A DNA stretch of 64,000 bases from positions 105,155-169,154 of the forward strand of contig CAVWAK010000006.1 of assembly GCA_963752745.1 (NCBI GenBank). The letters are read 5' to 3'. The stretch's first letter is position 1; every line of letters begins with the position of its first letter. The notes under the pieces were generated by a model, which did not search any database, had not been told where the DNA came from, and worked only from the letters and a program-made list of their open reading frames with translations. This DNA comes from Thiogranum sp963752745. Lineage in GTDB: Bacteria > Pseudomonadota > Gammaproteobacteria > DSM-19610. The position numbers and the translations under genes are program-made. This document shows positions 18,873 through 27,346 of this stretch, one piece after another.

Positions 18873-21032
18873 ATGCCTCCTAATCCTGCATCAGCTGGTG
18901 CCAACGTTGAACCTGTACTGGTAGATAGCGTTAAAAGTGCCGTTTTACAGGCGCGCGCCCGCCGGCACCGATGTACTGCGGTACTCTCGGGCGACAGAGA
19001 TAAATCTGTTCGCATGGCAAGCGAGCTGTTATCACTGCTGGAATACAGTGATGTGGCCTGGTACAGCGACAAGGTGCCTGCTGGCCGAAGGGATTGCTAT
19101 GCGGCGGCGGCTTTTAGTCTGCTGGGTAACGAAGTCGATGCGCTGGTGTTTGATGCCTGGTCAGGTTTTGATCCGGACGCCTTTGGTGCACTGACCGGAA
19201 GTCTCCGGGCCGGTGGCTTGCTGATATTGCTGGTGCCTGCACTGGAGTCCTGGGGCAGTTATGAAGATCCGCAAAAGCAGCGCATCACGGTATTTCCTTT
19301 TGCCGCCCGCGACGTTGGCGGGCGTTTCCTGCAGCGGCTCGTCCGCCTTGTTGGCGAGGACCGGTACAGCCTCCTGATTGAGCGAGGTTGTGTCACTCGC
19401 TTGCCACTGGCGACGGATGTGCCGTTATCGGGCGTTGAATCGGAAATCAGGGATGAAGCCTGCGAAACCCTTGACCAACAGCAGGCGGTCGAGGCGATCA
19501 TTCGCGTGGCAAATGGACATGGCCGGCGGCCGGTAGTACTGGTATCAGACCGGGGCAGGGGGAAATCGGCTGCTTTTGGTATTGCTGCAGCGCGGTTGTT
19601 GCAGCAGGGAAGGCAGCGCATTGTTGTTACTGCTCCCAGTCGTGAGGCAGCCGCAACAACCTTGCGCCATGCAGACTGTCTGGCGCCGAAATCGCAGGGT
19701 CAACTGTGTTTTGTGGCCCCAGATGAGCTTTTGAATGATACTTCGCCTGTGGACCTGGTGTTGGTCGATGAAGCCGCTGCGATGCCCACTCCTTTGCTCG
19801 AAGCCCTGCTGAAACGTTATTCGCGTATTGCCTTTGCGACCACAGTTCACGGCTATGAAGGTACCGGGCGCGGCTTTGCATTGCGTTTCTCGCGGTTGCT
19901 GGACAAACATACTAACAGCTGGAAATCGCTACAGCTGGATACACCGGTCCGCTGGGCCGCGGATGATCCGCTGGAGAACCTGGTTTTCAGGATGCTTGCC
20001 CTTGATGCCGAGCCTGCCTCGGCCACCTGTTTTGATAATTTCAGTGATACCAGGAACTATGCACTGGAGATACTTGATCGAGATGCGTTGGCCAATGATG
20101 AATCATTGTTGGCGGAAATATTCGGACTGCTGGTGCAGGCTCATTATCGTACCCGGCCGCTGGATCTGCGTCACATGCTGGACGGCCCGAACCTGGAAAT
20201 CTATGTGTTGCGGGCCGGAAGGCATGTGGCTGCAACAGCGCTGGTAGCCAGCGAAGGCGGATTTGACGCACAAGCCGCAGAGGCTATCTGGGAGGGGCGC
20301 TCTCGTCCCCACGGTCATTTATTACCGGAAACACTGACTGCACATCTTGGGCTGCTGTCAGCACCGGCATTGCGTGCGGCTCGTATTATGCGGCTCACAG
20401 TGCACCCGGCGCTGCAGCGCCGGGGGCTCGGTAGTCGCCTGGTAGGCGAAGTCACATTACGTGCTGCCAACCAGGGCTACGATTATGTTGGTACCAGTTT
20501 TGGCGCTACACCCGGGTTGATTGAATTCTGGCAGCAACTGGACTGGTTACCGGTTCGTCTCAGTATCCAGAAAGGAGCCAGCAGCGGTAGCCATTCTGCA
20601 CTGATGCTTAAGCCGCTGACGCCATCGGGTAATGATTTGCAGCAGGCGGCGCGGCAGCGCTTTTTTGCGCAGTTTCCACACCAGCTGTCTGACAGCCTGC
20701 GTACCCTGGAACCCGCACTGGTTATTGCGTTGCTTGGACAGGCTGGTGAATTCGCTCCCGATCTGGATGCTGCTGATCGTCGCGATCTGCAGGCTTTTGC
20801 ACACGCCTGTCGTCTCGCTGAAGTAACTATTGGTTCACTGTGGAGGTTCACCATGAGGTGTTGTATGTGCGGTGACAGTGTGAACAATTTATCAACCGTG
20901 CAGCAGGATCTGCTGGTTGCCCGCGTTCTGCAGAAGCGGGCATGGCCAGCATGCGTGCAGCTTACCGGACTGACAGGCCGCAAGCAGGCGCTGCAGGCGT
21001 TGCGCCACACGCTGTCAGAATTGCTGAACTGA
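18873..21032 (+). CDS. tmcA: tRNA(Met) cytidine acetyltransferase TmcA
   Basis: Makes N4-acetylcytidine at the wobble position of elongator tRNA-Met, using acetyl-CoA and ATP. Features: an N-terminal DUF1726-type region, a helicase-like Walker A SDRGRGKSAAFG (about 225), Walker B LVLVDEAAAMPTPLLEALL, GYEGTGRGFALRF, a GNAT domain with RIMRLTVHPALQRRGLGSRLV (about 506-526), and a C-terminal RNA-binding tail. 719 residues is a little longer than in E. coli. The gap from lpd (104 bp) contains an imperfect hairpin with arms CATCCAG / CTGGATG. Confidence 0.94.
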   Translation: MPPNPASAGANVEPVLVDSVKSAVLQARARRHRCTAVLSGDRDKSVRMASELLSLLEYSDVAWYSDKVPAGRRDCYAAAAFSLLGNEVDALVFDAWSGFDPDAFGALTGSLRAGGLLILLVPALESWGSYEDPQKQRITVFPFAARDVGGRFLQRLVRLVGEDRYSLLIERGCVTRLPLATDVPLSGVESEIRDEACETLDQQQAVEAIIRVANGHGRRPVVLVSDRGRGKSAAFGIAAARLLQQGRQRIVVTAPSREAAATTLRHADCLAPKSQGQLCFVAPDELLNDTSPVDLVLVDEAAAMPTPLLEALLKRYSRIAFATTVHGYEGTGRGFALRFSRLLDKHTNSWKSLQLDTPVRWAADDPLENLVFRMLALDAEPASATCFDNFSDTRNYALEILDRDALANDESLLAEIFGLLVQAHYRTRPLDLRHMLDGPNLEIYVLRAGRHVAATALVASEGGFDAQAAEAIWEGRSRPHGHLLPETLTAHLGLLSAPALRAARIMRLTVHPALQRRGLGSRLVGEVTLRAANQGYDYVGTSFGATPGLIEFWQQLDWLPVRLSIQKGASSGSHSALMLKPLTPSGNDLQQAARQRFFAQFPHQLSDSLRTLEPALVIALLGQAGEFAPDLDAADRRDLQAFAHACRLAEVTIGSLWRFTMRCCMCGDSVNNLSTVQQDLLVARVLQKRAWPACVQLTGLTGRKQALQALRHTLSELLN

Positions 21033-21054
21033 CTTCTGTTATGATGGCAAACAA

Positions 21055-22149
21055 ATGACTACTTATACCGGCACCGCCGAATATCGACACGATCAGGATG
21101 ACTGTACCGGCATTTTGCTGGTTAACCTGGGTACTACTGAAGCTCCAACACCAGCGGCAGTACGCCGTTATCTGGCGGAGTTTCTGTGGGATCCCCGCGT
21201 CATCGAGATACCTCGGCCGCTCTGGTGGTTGATCCTGCACGGCGTCATCCTGCGCTTTCGCCCCTCCAAAGTGGCGCACGCCTATCAGGCTATCTGGACC
21301 GAGCGGGGCTCACCTTTGTTGGCGATATCCCAGTCCCTGGCTGATACTTTGCAGAAAGATCTCGGCGAACAAGTGCATCACCGTGTCGAGGTCGAGCTGG
21401 CCATGCGTTATGGACAGCCGTCAATTGAAAAGGCATTGTCGACCTTGCGCGAACGCGGCATGCGGCGCTTGCTGGTGGTGCCGATGTATCCGCAGTATTC
21501 GGCGACAACAACCGCCAGTGTTTTTGATGAAGTCGCGCAGGTATTGCAGGGTTGGCGCTGGGTTCCGGAGTTGCGCATGATCCAGAATTACCACGATCAT
21601 CCCCTATATATAAAGGGACTTGCAGACAGTGTGCGGACCCACTGGGAAAGCCAGGGTCAGGCGGAAAAGTTGCTGATGTCCTTTCACGGGATTCCGAAGC
21701 GCTACTGTCTTTCGGGAGATCCCTATTTTTGTGAATGCCACAAAACCGCGCGACTGCTGGCTGATGAGCTTGGGCTTAACGACTCTCAATGGCAGCTAAC
21801 GTTTCAATCGCGCGTGGGACGGGAAGAATGGCTTAAACCCTACACAGACAAAACTCTGGAAGCACTGGGGCGCGAAAAACTGCAGTCTGTTGACGTCATC
21901 TGTCCGGGGTTCAGTATCGATTGCCTGGAGACTCTGGAGGAGATCGATATGCAGAACCGGGAGCTGTTCGAGTCTGCCGGCGGCGGTCGCTACAGCTATA
22001 TTCCTGCGCTTAATGATTCGTCAGCCCACACCGCGTTGTTAAAGGATTTGGTAGGTGTGCATATGCAGGGCTGGGAAGGCGCCACAAATAGCCTGGAACA
22101 ACGGCAGGCCACCCAGCGCCGCGCACAGGCAATGGGCGCGGATCATTGA
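21055..22149 (+). CDS. hemH: Ferrochelatase
   Basis: Inserts Fe2+ into protoporphyrin IX, the last step of protohaem synthesis, at the inner membrane. GILLVNLGTTEAP and the RYLAEFLWDPRVIEIP segment are diagnostic at the N-terminus. The metal/porphyrin site residues are in LLMSFHGIPKRY (catalytic His, about 200) and VICPGFSIDCLETLEEID (Glu). 364 residues fits. It starts 22 bp after tmcA on the same strand. Confidence 0.96.
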   Translation: MTTYTGTAEYRHDQDDCTGILLVNLGTTEAPTPAAVRRYLAEFLWDPRVIEIPRPLWWLILHGVILRFRPSKVAHAYQAIWTERGSPLLAISQSLADTLQKDLGEQVHHRVEVELAMRYGQPSIEKALSTLRERGMRRLLVVPMYPQYSATTTASVFDEVAQVLQGWRWVPELRMIQNYHDHPLYIKGLADSVRTHWESQGQAEKLLMSFHGIPKRYCLSGDPYFCECHKTARLLADELGLNDSQWQLTFQSRVGREEWLKPYTDKTLEALGREKLQSVDVICPGFSIDCLETLEEIDMQNRELFESAGGGRYSYIPALNDSSAHTALLKDLVGVHMQGWEGATNSLEQRQATQRRAQAMGADH

Positions 22150-22168
22150 TTCGGGTGCTGTCGCGGGA

Positions 22169-22508
22169 ATGCCAGTGAATCTTTCACTGCTGGAATTGCA
22201 GCGTGCCCGCAAACAACTGCAGGTCTATTGCGACCAGCGTAATCGCGGAACAAATTCCAGTACCTGTTGGTCTGCCCGGGAGGTGGACAACTGTTTTTTG
22301 ATTGCCCGCTCGGGCAGGTTTGATAATAAGGGTCGCGTGCTGCCAGAACAGGCGTTGCTGAAACTGTGTTACCAGGAAGAAGTATGGCAATTATTTCTGC
22401 CGCGGGCACAGGGAGACTGGCTGCCTTATCCGCCGAGGCCGGAAGCTGAAAAATTTCGATCAGGTGCTCAAGGAACTGGATCAGGCCCCTCTGCATGTAC
22501 ACTGGTAA
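22169..22508 (+). pseudogene. DUF3024 family protein, frameshifted
   Basis: From ATG 22169 the frame reads MPVNLSLLELQRARKQLQVY ... EVWQLFLPRAQGDWLPYPP, which has the layout of DUF3024 proteins (N-terminal helix, strand-rich middle, W-x-L-x-x-x-R...W-x-Y). At the A5T3 run (22449-22456) the reading frame is lost. Removing one base there gives the expected family ending FDQVLKELDQAPLHVHW and a stop at 22508. In the frame as it stands, translation runs on through the next gene. This is either a real frameshift or a sequencing error in a homopolymer. Function is unknown. Confidence 0.6.
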
Positions 22509-22531
22509 AACTTTGTCACAACACTGGGCCA

Positions 22532-22939
22532 ATGATAACTAAAAAACTGTTAATGCTTGTTTGTGCGTTCTCTGTCGGGATCGCTATGGCAGATGACGTT
22601 GAAAAAGTGCTCTTCCTGGTGGTCGAACGCAGTGAAGTGATTGCTTCCAATACCAAGGCAGGTCGTTTTGACAGCCTGCAGTTGAAAGCCAAGGAGATAA
22701 TCAAGGAGCACGAAACAGGCAATGCTGTCGCCGTGGTGGTAACCAATCAGCGGTTTTCTGCCTATGGTGTTGATGCTGGTGGCTGGCAGAGTATACGCCG
22801 TGAGGCGGGCGAGAAAACCGAGTCAATTCAGGTCGTGGATTATTCGGCAACCGTCGTCACCAATGATCGTATTCTCAATTTTTACGGTAGAACGGGTGCC
22901 TGGAACCAGGTGCGCCGTAGTGTGCAGTTCCGCCGCTGA
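22532..22939 (+). CDS. Secreted protein of unknown function
   Basis: 135 residues from ATG 22532 with a signal peptide (MITKKLLMLVCAFSVGIAMA). The mature part is a compact alpha/beta domain with VEKVLFLVVERSEVIASNT and a repeated VVTNxR motif (AVVVTNQRFSAYG, ATVVTNDRILNFYG), each followed by GxW (GGWQSIRR, GAWNQVRR). The internal duplication suggests two copies of a small beta unit. I do not recognise a named family. It is in frame with the broken DUF3024 gene but has its own start and signal peptide. Confidence 0.8.
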   Translation: MITKKLLMLVCAFSVGIAMADDVEKVLFLVVERSEVIASNTKAGRFDSLQLKAKEIIKEHETGNAVAVVVTNQRFSAYGVDAGGWQSIRREAGEKTESIQVVDYSATVVTNDRILNFYGRTGAWNQVRRSVQFRR

Positions 22940-22942
22940 TAT

Positions 22943-24565
22943 TCAGACGCCGGCCTGGCGGGTGACGTCCACATACAGTTTGAGTCGTTGTCCCGGTTGC
23001 AGGTACTTGTTGGCGGACAGGCCGTTCCAGCGCTGTACATCCCTTACCGAAACCTTGAAACGGCTGGAAATGCGCGCCAGAGAATCACCCTTTCGAACTG
23101 TGTAGTACACGGCTCTTGCCTTGGCGCCGGGATGCAGGTTTTTATTGCCGGACTGCTTGGTCCAGATAACCAGTTTCTGGCCGACGCGCAGCGTGTCACC
23201 CGGAGCCATACCGTTCCAGGAAGCCAGAGAACGTACCCCAACCTTGTACTCACGTGACAGATCCCACAGGGTATCGCCGTTGGAGACAACGTGGCGGGTT
23301 TTGACGCCTTTACGCGAGGCGTTCTGTTTGCGGTTCAATCTTTGTGCCGCGCTAAGTTTGTAAACTTCCTGTGATTGACTTGAGACAGGGACCATCAGGT
23401 GTTTGCCGACGCGAATAGTCGAGCTGTTAAGCTGGTTTGCAGCCTGCAGGACTTCGGTACTGGTGTGGTAACGTTTGGCAATATGGCTCAGAGTCTCGCC
23501 GTTTTTGATTTTGTGTCGGTTCCACTGTACCCGTTGTTTGGGTGGTAACTGGGCAATCGCCTGACGGAAAGTGGCCGCACTGTTGGCTGGGACCAGTATC
23601 CGGTGGGGGCCATCAGGTGAAGTGGCCCACTGATTGAAGCCCGGGTTCAGTCGATAGAGGGTATCCAGCTTGATGCCGGCAAGGTCGGCTGCGACTGCGA
23701 GGTCAATCTGGCCACCGATATCAACAATTTTAAAGTGTGCCTGGTTGGGCAGGACTGGCAGTTCAACACCATAGTTTTCCGGATGCTTGACCAGTTGCGC
23801 CAGGGCGATCAGTTTGGGGACGTAGGCGCGTGTTTCCCTGGGGAGTTTTAGTGACCAGAAATCCGTGGGCTTGCCGGCCTTGCGATTTTTGCGAACGGCT
23901 TTTCCAACGGTGCCCTCACCGGAGTTGTAGGCGGCCAACGCCAGCAGCCAGTCATTATTAAAGTGCTTGTGCAGGTACTGCAGGTAGTCGAGTGCTGCAC
24001 GGGTAGAGTCAACCACATCACGGCGTCCGTCATACCACCAGTCCTGCTTGAGCTTGAAGCGCTTGCCTGTGCCGGGGATGAATTGCCAAAGCCCGGCGGC
24101 ACGACCGTGTGAATAGGCAAACGGATCGTAGGCACTTTCGACAATCGGCAGCAGGGCGATTTCTGCCGGCATATTACGTTCAGCGAGTGTCTGATGGATG
24201 TGCCAGGCATAGCGTTCGGCGCGTTCCGTCACACGATTGATGTAATTGGGGTGTTTAATGTACCAGTTGCGTTGCACCTGTATGCGCTGGTTATCAGGCT
24301 GTCGTGGCAAGCTGAAATCTGCGCGCAGTGCGACCCATAGATTGGTCGGTGGCAGGTTTTCGATTTCGATGCCTGTGACCGGCAGGGCGGAGGCCAGCAG
24401 AGTGCCGCCTGCGCCTGGCAGTGACGCCATCTCGCCGATTTTGTCCCCGGAAGACGCCGGATCAGCAGGCGCTTCTGTGACGGTCTGCCGCGGCGTAGGC
24501 GCAGAGGCGCAGGAGGCCAGCAGAACGGCACTGCAGATTGTCAATACAGGGATACGGAAATTCAT
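22943..24565 (-). CDS. mltD: Membrane-bound lytic murein transglycosylase D
   Basis: Lipoprotein that cleaves peptidoglycan glycan strands with formation of 1,6-anhydromuramic acid. Lipobox LLASC with the lipidated Cys19. Transglycosylase family 1D catalytic domain with the active Glu in LLPIVESAYDPFAYS (about 144), GLWQFIPGTGKRF and LALAAYNSGEGTV. Three LysM domains follow (about 345-390, 427-470, 490-535; for example NGETLSHIAKRYHTS, NGDTLWDLSREYKVG, KGDSLARISSRFKVS). 540 residues. It is convergent with the secreted-protein gene, 3 nt apart. Confidence 0.95.
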   Translation of the reverse strand: MNFRIPVLTICSAVLLASCASAPTPRQTVTEAPADPASSGDKIGEMASLPGAGGTLLASALPVTGIEIENLPPTNLWVALRADFSLPRQPDNQRIQVQRNWYIKHPNYINRVTERAERYAWHIHQTLAERNMPAEIALLPIVESAYDPFAYSHGRAAGLWQFIPGTGKRFKLKQDWWYDGRRDVVDSTRAALDYLQYLHKHFNNDWLLALAAYNSGEGTVGKAVRKNRKAGKPTDFWSLKLPRETRAYVPKLIALAQLVKHPENYGVELPVLPNQAHFKIVDIGGQIDLAVAADLAGIKLDTLYRLNPGFNQWATSPDGPHRILVPANSAATFRQAIAQLPPKQRVQWNRHKIKNGETLSHIAKRYHTSTEVLQAANQLNSSTIRVGKHLMVPVSSQSQEVYKLSAAQRLNRKQNASRKGVKTRHVVSNGDTLWDLSREYKVGVRSLASWNGMAPGDTLRVGQKLVIWTKQSGNKNLHPGAKARAVYYTVRKGDSLARISSRFKVSVRDVQRWNGLSANKYLQPGQRLKLYVDVTRQAGV

Positions 24566-24716
24566 ACAGTCCTTATCGGCTGCCAGCGCCCGGATTTAAC
24601 CCCAAACAGGCGAACACAAAGGTATTTTATACAATGGGCAGGTATGCTGACAGGCCAGCCACGGGGCGTCAAGACAGTGTGGCCGTGACCTGTGGATGGG
24701 TTATATTAGTCATTAT

Positions 24717-25493
24717 ATGTTCCGTTCAGACCGACAAGTCCCGGCGCGGCATCGCTTGCTGTCGTTACGCGCCTGGTGCCGCCAACCACTGGGTGAGGCC
24801 CTGGCCGTTGCAGAGCGACAAGCCCTGTGCGAAGTGCTTGGCGATATTTTCGGCTATCACCTGGTAGTTTTGGACCCGCCTTGTCAGCCAGAGGCTCTGG
24901 ACGCCAGTCGCATTCTTCACCGCGTAGTTCAGACGTGCTGTCAGCAGGGGCTTGAAAATCAGACCTCCGTCCAGGGGTTGGCCGAATCCCTGCCTATGCA
25001 GGCAGACAGTGTCGATGCTTTTGTGCTGCCTCATGTACTTGATGTTTCGGCTGACCCGCACCAGGTGTTGCGTGAGATTGACCGCTGTCTCGTGGCTGAA
25101 GGTCATTTGATTATCCTGGGTTTTAATCCGCGTGGCTGGTGGGGCTTGCAGCGCCTGCTGTTTGGCTGGCGACAACGAGTGCCATGGTCGCTGAAGTTTG
25201 TCAGTATGCCGCGCCTTCGGGACTGGCTGTCTCTACTTGGATTTGACACGCTCCAGGCACGTTACATTTTTCCACATCCACCCTGGCACTATGGTCGGGA
25301 ACGTTCTGAAGGAAGACTCTTGCAACGATTACACCATGAACGCTGGCCGCTTCTTGCAGCGTCGTATTTGCTGGTTGCGCGCAAACGAGTAGCAACACTA
25401 ACCCCGATCAAGCCGCGCTGGCGGCCACGTCGGTCATTGCTCGCCGGCGGCGTGGCTGAAACCGGGCATGGGAATGTCTCGCGACATGTCTGA
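24717..25493 (+). CDS. Class I SAM-dependent methyltransferase
   Basis: A methyltransferase-like protein often found beside rnhA in gammaproteobacteria. The C-terminal half of a Rossmann fold is visible (ADSVDAFVLPHVLDVSADPHQVLREIDRCLVAEGHLIILGFNP), which is the methyltransferase-11 pattern. The N-terminal glycine-rich SAM loop is not clear, so activity is uncertain. ATG 24717 gives 258 residues. Its 3' end overlaps the start of rnhA by 8 nt (ATGTCTGA). Confidence 0.8.
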   Translation: MFRSDRQVPARHRLLSLRAWCRQPLGEALAVAERQALCEVLGDIFGYHLVVLDPPCQPEALDASRILHRVVQTCCQQGLENQTSVQGLAESLPMQADSVDAFVLPHVLDVSADPHQVLREIDRCLVAEGHLIILGFNPRGWWGLQRLLFGWRQRVPWSLKFVSMPRLRDWLSLLGFDTLQARYIFPHPPWHYGRERSEGRLLQRLHHERWPLLAASYLLVARKRVATLTPIKPRWRPRRSLLAGGVAETGHGNVSRHV

Positions 25494-25917
25494 AGTGGAG
25501 ATTTTTACCGACGGTGCCTGCCGTGGTAATCCGGGGCCGGGTGGCTGGGGAGCGTTGCTACGCTATGGCGGGCATGAAAAAGAACTTTACGGTGGTGATG
25601 CCGAGACCACTAATAACCGCATGGAACTGATGGCCGCGATCCAGGCGATCGAGAGTCTGACCCGGCCGTGCAAAGTGGCGCTGACAACCGATTCCGTCTA
25701 TGTGCGTAGCGGTATTACCGAATGGTTGCCCAACTGGAAAAAGCGTGGCTGGAAAACGGCAGCGAAAAAGCCGGTCAAGAATGCTGACCTCTGGCAACGG
25801 CTGGAGCAGGCTGTGCAGCGGCACGAGGTGGCCTGGCACTGGGTGAAAGGCCATAGTGGACATCCAGAGAACGAACGCGCCGATGAACTGGCTAACCGTG
25901 GTATAGATGAGCTGTGA
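25486..25917 (+). CDS. rnhA: Ribonuclease HI
   Basis: Degrades the RNA strand of RNA-DNA hybrids. The four catalytic acids are visible: Asp in FTDGACRGNPGPGGWG, Glu in NNRMELMAAIQ, Asp in LTTDSVYV and Asp in ERADELANRG. The basic protrusion KKRGWKTAAKKPVKN and the HWVKGHSGHPENERAD loop are typical. 143 residues from ATG 25486; a start at 25468 would overlap the upstream gene more. The rnhA-dnaQ order is common in gammaproteobacteria, though usually divergent in E. coli. Confidence 0.96.
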   Translation: MSEVEIFTDGACRGNPGPGGWGALLRYGGHEKELYGGDAETTNNRMELMAAIQAIESLTRPCKVALTTDSVYVRSGITEWLPNWKKRGWKTAAKKPVKNADLWQRLEQAVQRHEVAWHWVKGHSGHPENERADELANRGIDEL

Positions 25918-25930
25918 ATGGAGCAGGTAA

Positions 25931-26668
25931 ATGCGACAAATAGTCCTTGATACTGAAACTACCGGTCTTGAGCCGTCAGACGGGCACCGCATTATTGAAA
26001 TCGGTTGTGTTGAACTTGTAGGGCGACGGCTCACAGGGAACAGCTTTCACCAGTACCTGCAACCTGACCGGGAGATCGATGCCGGAGCCATGGAGGTGCA
26101 CGGTATTACCAATGAATTTCTGGCTGACAAGCCACGGTTCAGCGATATCGTGGAGGACTTTGTGCGCTACATCGAAGGTGCTGAGCTGGTTATTCATAAT
26201 GCACCATTTGACGTCGGGTTTATCAATCACGAGCTGAAGCTGTGCGAACAGGGGCAGCAGCTTAGTGAACTGTGCAGTGTCCTCGATACATTGACCATGG
26301 CGCGCAAGATGCATCCGGGACAAAAAAATAATCTCGATGCACTGTGTCGGCGTTATGAAATAGATAACACCCATCGTGACTTGCATGGCGCGCTGCTGGA
26401 TGCGGAAATTCTCGCCGATGTTTATCTGGCAATGACGGGTGGGCAGGTATCATTGCTGCTCGGTTCCGGCAAAGACGCGTCCGAGCATACAACTGCAGGG
26501 GAGGTTATCCGCCGTCTGGAGGCTGGCCGGCCACCGGTCCCCGTAATTCGTGCTACGGCCAGTGAGCTGGAGGCGCACCGTGGTCGGCTGGAGGCTATTA
26601 GTGGTGCCTCTGGTGGTGCATCGGTGTGGCAGCAGTTGCTTGAAACCCGGGCAAACGAAGATGCCTGA
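25931..26668 (+). CDS. dnaQ: DNA polymerase III epsilon subunit
   Basis: The 3'-5' proofreading exonuclease of the replicase. DEDDh motifs: VLDTETTGLEP (Exo I), IHNAPFDVGFINHEL (Exo II) and THRDLHGALLDAEILADVY (Exo III with the His). A clamp-binding-like QVSLLL follows the exonuclease domain, and the C-terminal tail should bind the alpha subunit. 245 residues fits. It lies 13 nt after rnhA. Confidence 0.95.
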   Translation: MRQIVLDTETTGLEPSDGHRIIEIGCVELVGRRLTGNSFHQYLQPDREIDAGAMEVHGITNEFLADKPRFSDIVEDFVRYIEGAELVIHNAPFDVGFINHELKLCEQGQQLSELCSVLDTLTMARKMHPGQKNNLDALCRRYEIDNTHRDLHGALLDAEILADVYLAMTGGQVSLLLGSGKDASEHTTAGEVIRRLEAGRPPVPVIRATASELEAHRGRLEAISGASGGASVWQQLLETRANEDA

Positions 26669-26701
26669 TATTCCGTTCATCATTAACGGTCGGGAGCTGA
26701 C

Positions 26702-26968
26702 ATGGCCAGGGTAAAAGTCTATAGCACGGGGCGTTGCCCGATGTGCGATAAAACCAAAAAGCTTTTGGCTAAATGGCGCATACCGTTTCAGGAAGTTCGG
26801 GTCGATCAGGATCGTGCCGGGCTTGTTGAAATGTCGCGGCTGACCAATGGTGCGCGCACCGTGCCGCAGATTGCTATTGATGGAAAATGGGTTGGCAGTT
26901 TTATGGAGCTAACCGAGATGCATATGGACGCCGAACTCGATCATCTGGTAGAAGCGGATAACGGCTAG
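26702..26968 (+). CDS. Glutaredoxin (GrxC-like)
   Basis: An 88-residue dithiol glutaredoxin. The active site is GRCPMCDKTKKLL (CPMC, near residue 12; most GrxC have CPYC), with the cis-proline loop ARTVPQIAIDGKWVGS and the glutathione-binding GxxEL. It reduces disulfides or glutathionylated proteins in the cytoplasm. GGGAG stands upstream of the ATG. It overlaps the convergent PilZ gene by 4 nt. Confidence 0.92.
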   Translation: MARVKVYSTGRCPMCDKTKKLLAKWRIPFQEVRVDQDRAGLVEMSRLTNGARTVPQIAIDGKWVGSFMELTEMHMDAELDHLVEADNG

Positions 26969-27309
26969 ATTCCGACTATTGCGTCCAGGATCAGCTGATC
27001 CTCCGGTGAGATATCGATAATCTGAAAACCGGTCCAGTAGGTTCCTGAGTTATTGGCATCTTCACACCAGAGACTTTCCATGCCCACATGTATGTCTACC
27101 AGTTTTTTGCCTTTGATTAGCGGGATTCGCACCTGGCAGATCGAGCCACGGCAAATGCACTCGCCGCTGGCGGCCATAAGACCGTCAGACGACAGGTTTA
27201 CCAGTTCGCCAATGACTTCTCCGCTATGCGCGTCGTAGATTTTCGGTTGCTCAGGTATGCTGACCCGGCGATTATGGCGTTGATCTTCGTGCATGGTATT
27301 GGCAGTCAT
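26965..27309 (-). CDS. PilZ domain protein
   Basis: A single PilZ domain, the usual cyclic di-GMP receptor. The N-terminal RHNRRVSIP approximates the RxxxR motif and LVNLSSDGLMAAS the D/NxSxxG motif, so binding of c-di-GMP is plausible. ATG 27309 has AGGAG seven nt upstream; 114 residues. It lies 37 nt downstream of the DUF1631 gene on the same strand. Since that protein also ends in a PilZ-like region, the two probably act in the same c-di-GMP response. Confidence 0.88.
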   Translation of the reverse strand: MTANTMHEDQRHNRRVSIPEQPKIYDAHSGEVIGELVNLSSDGLMAASGECICRGSICQVRIPLIKGKKLVDIHVGMESLWCEDANNSGTYWTGFQIIDISPEDQLILDAIVGI

Positions 27310-27346
27310 GGTCTGTGCTCCTGTAACAGTCGTTCTTCTGATGCGC

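Noticed and set aside
22055..22939. One long 294-codon gene downstream of hemH
   Set aside because: It overlaps hemH and fuses a frameshifted DUF3024 gene to a separate secreted protein with its own start and signal peptide.
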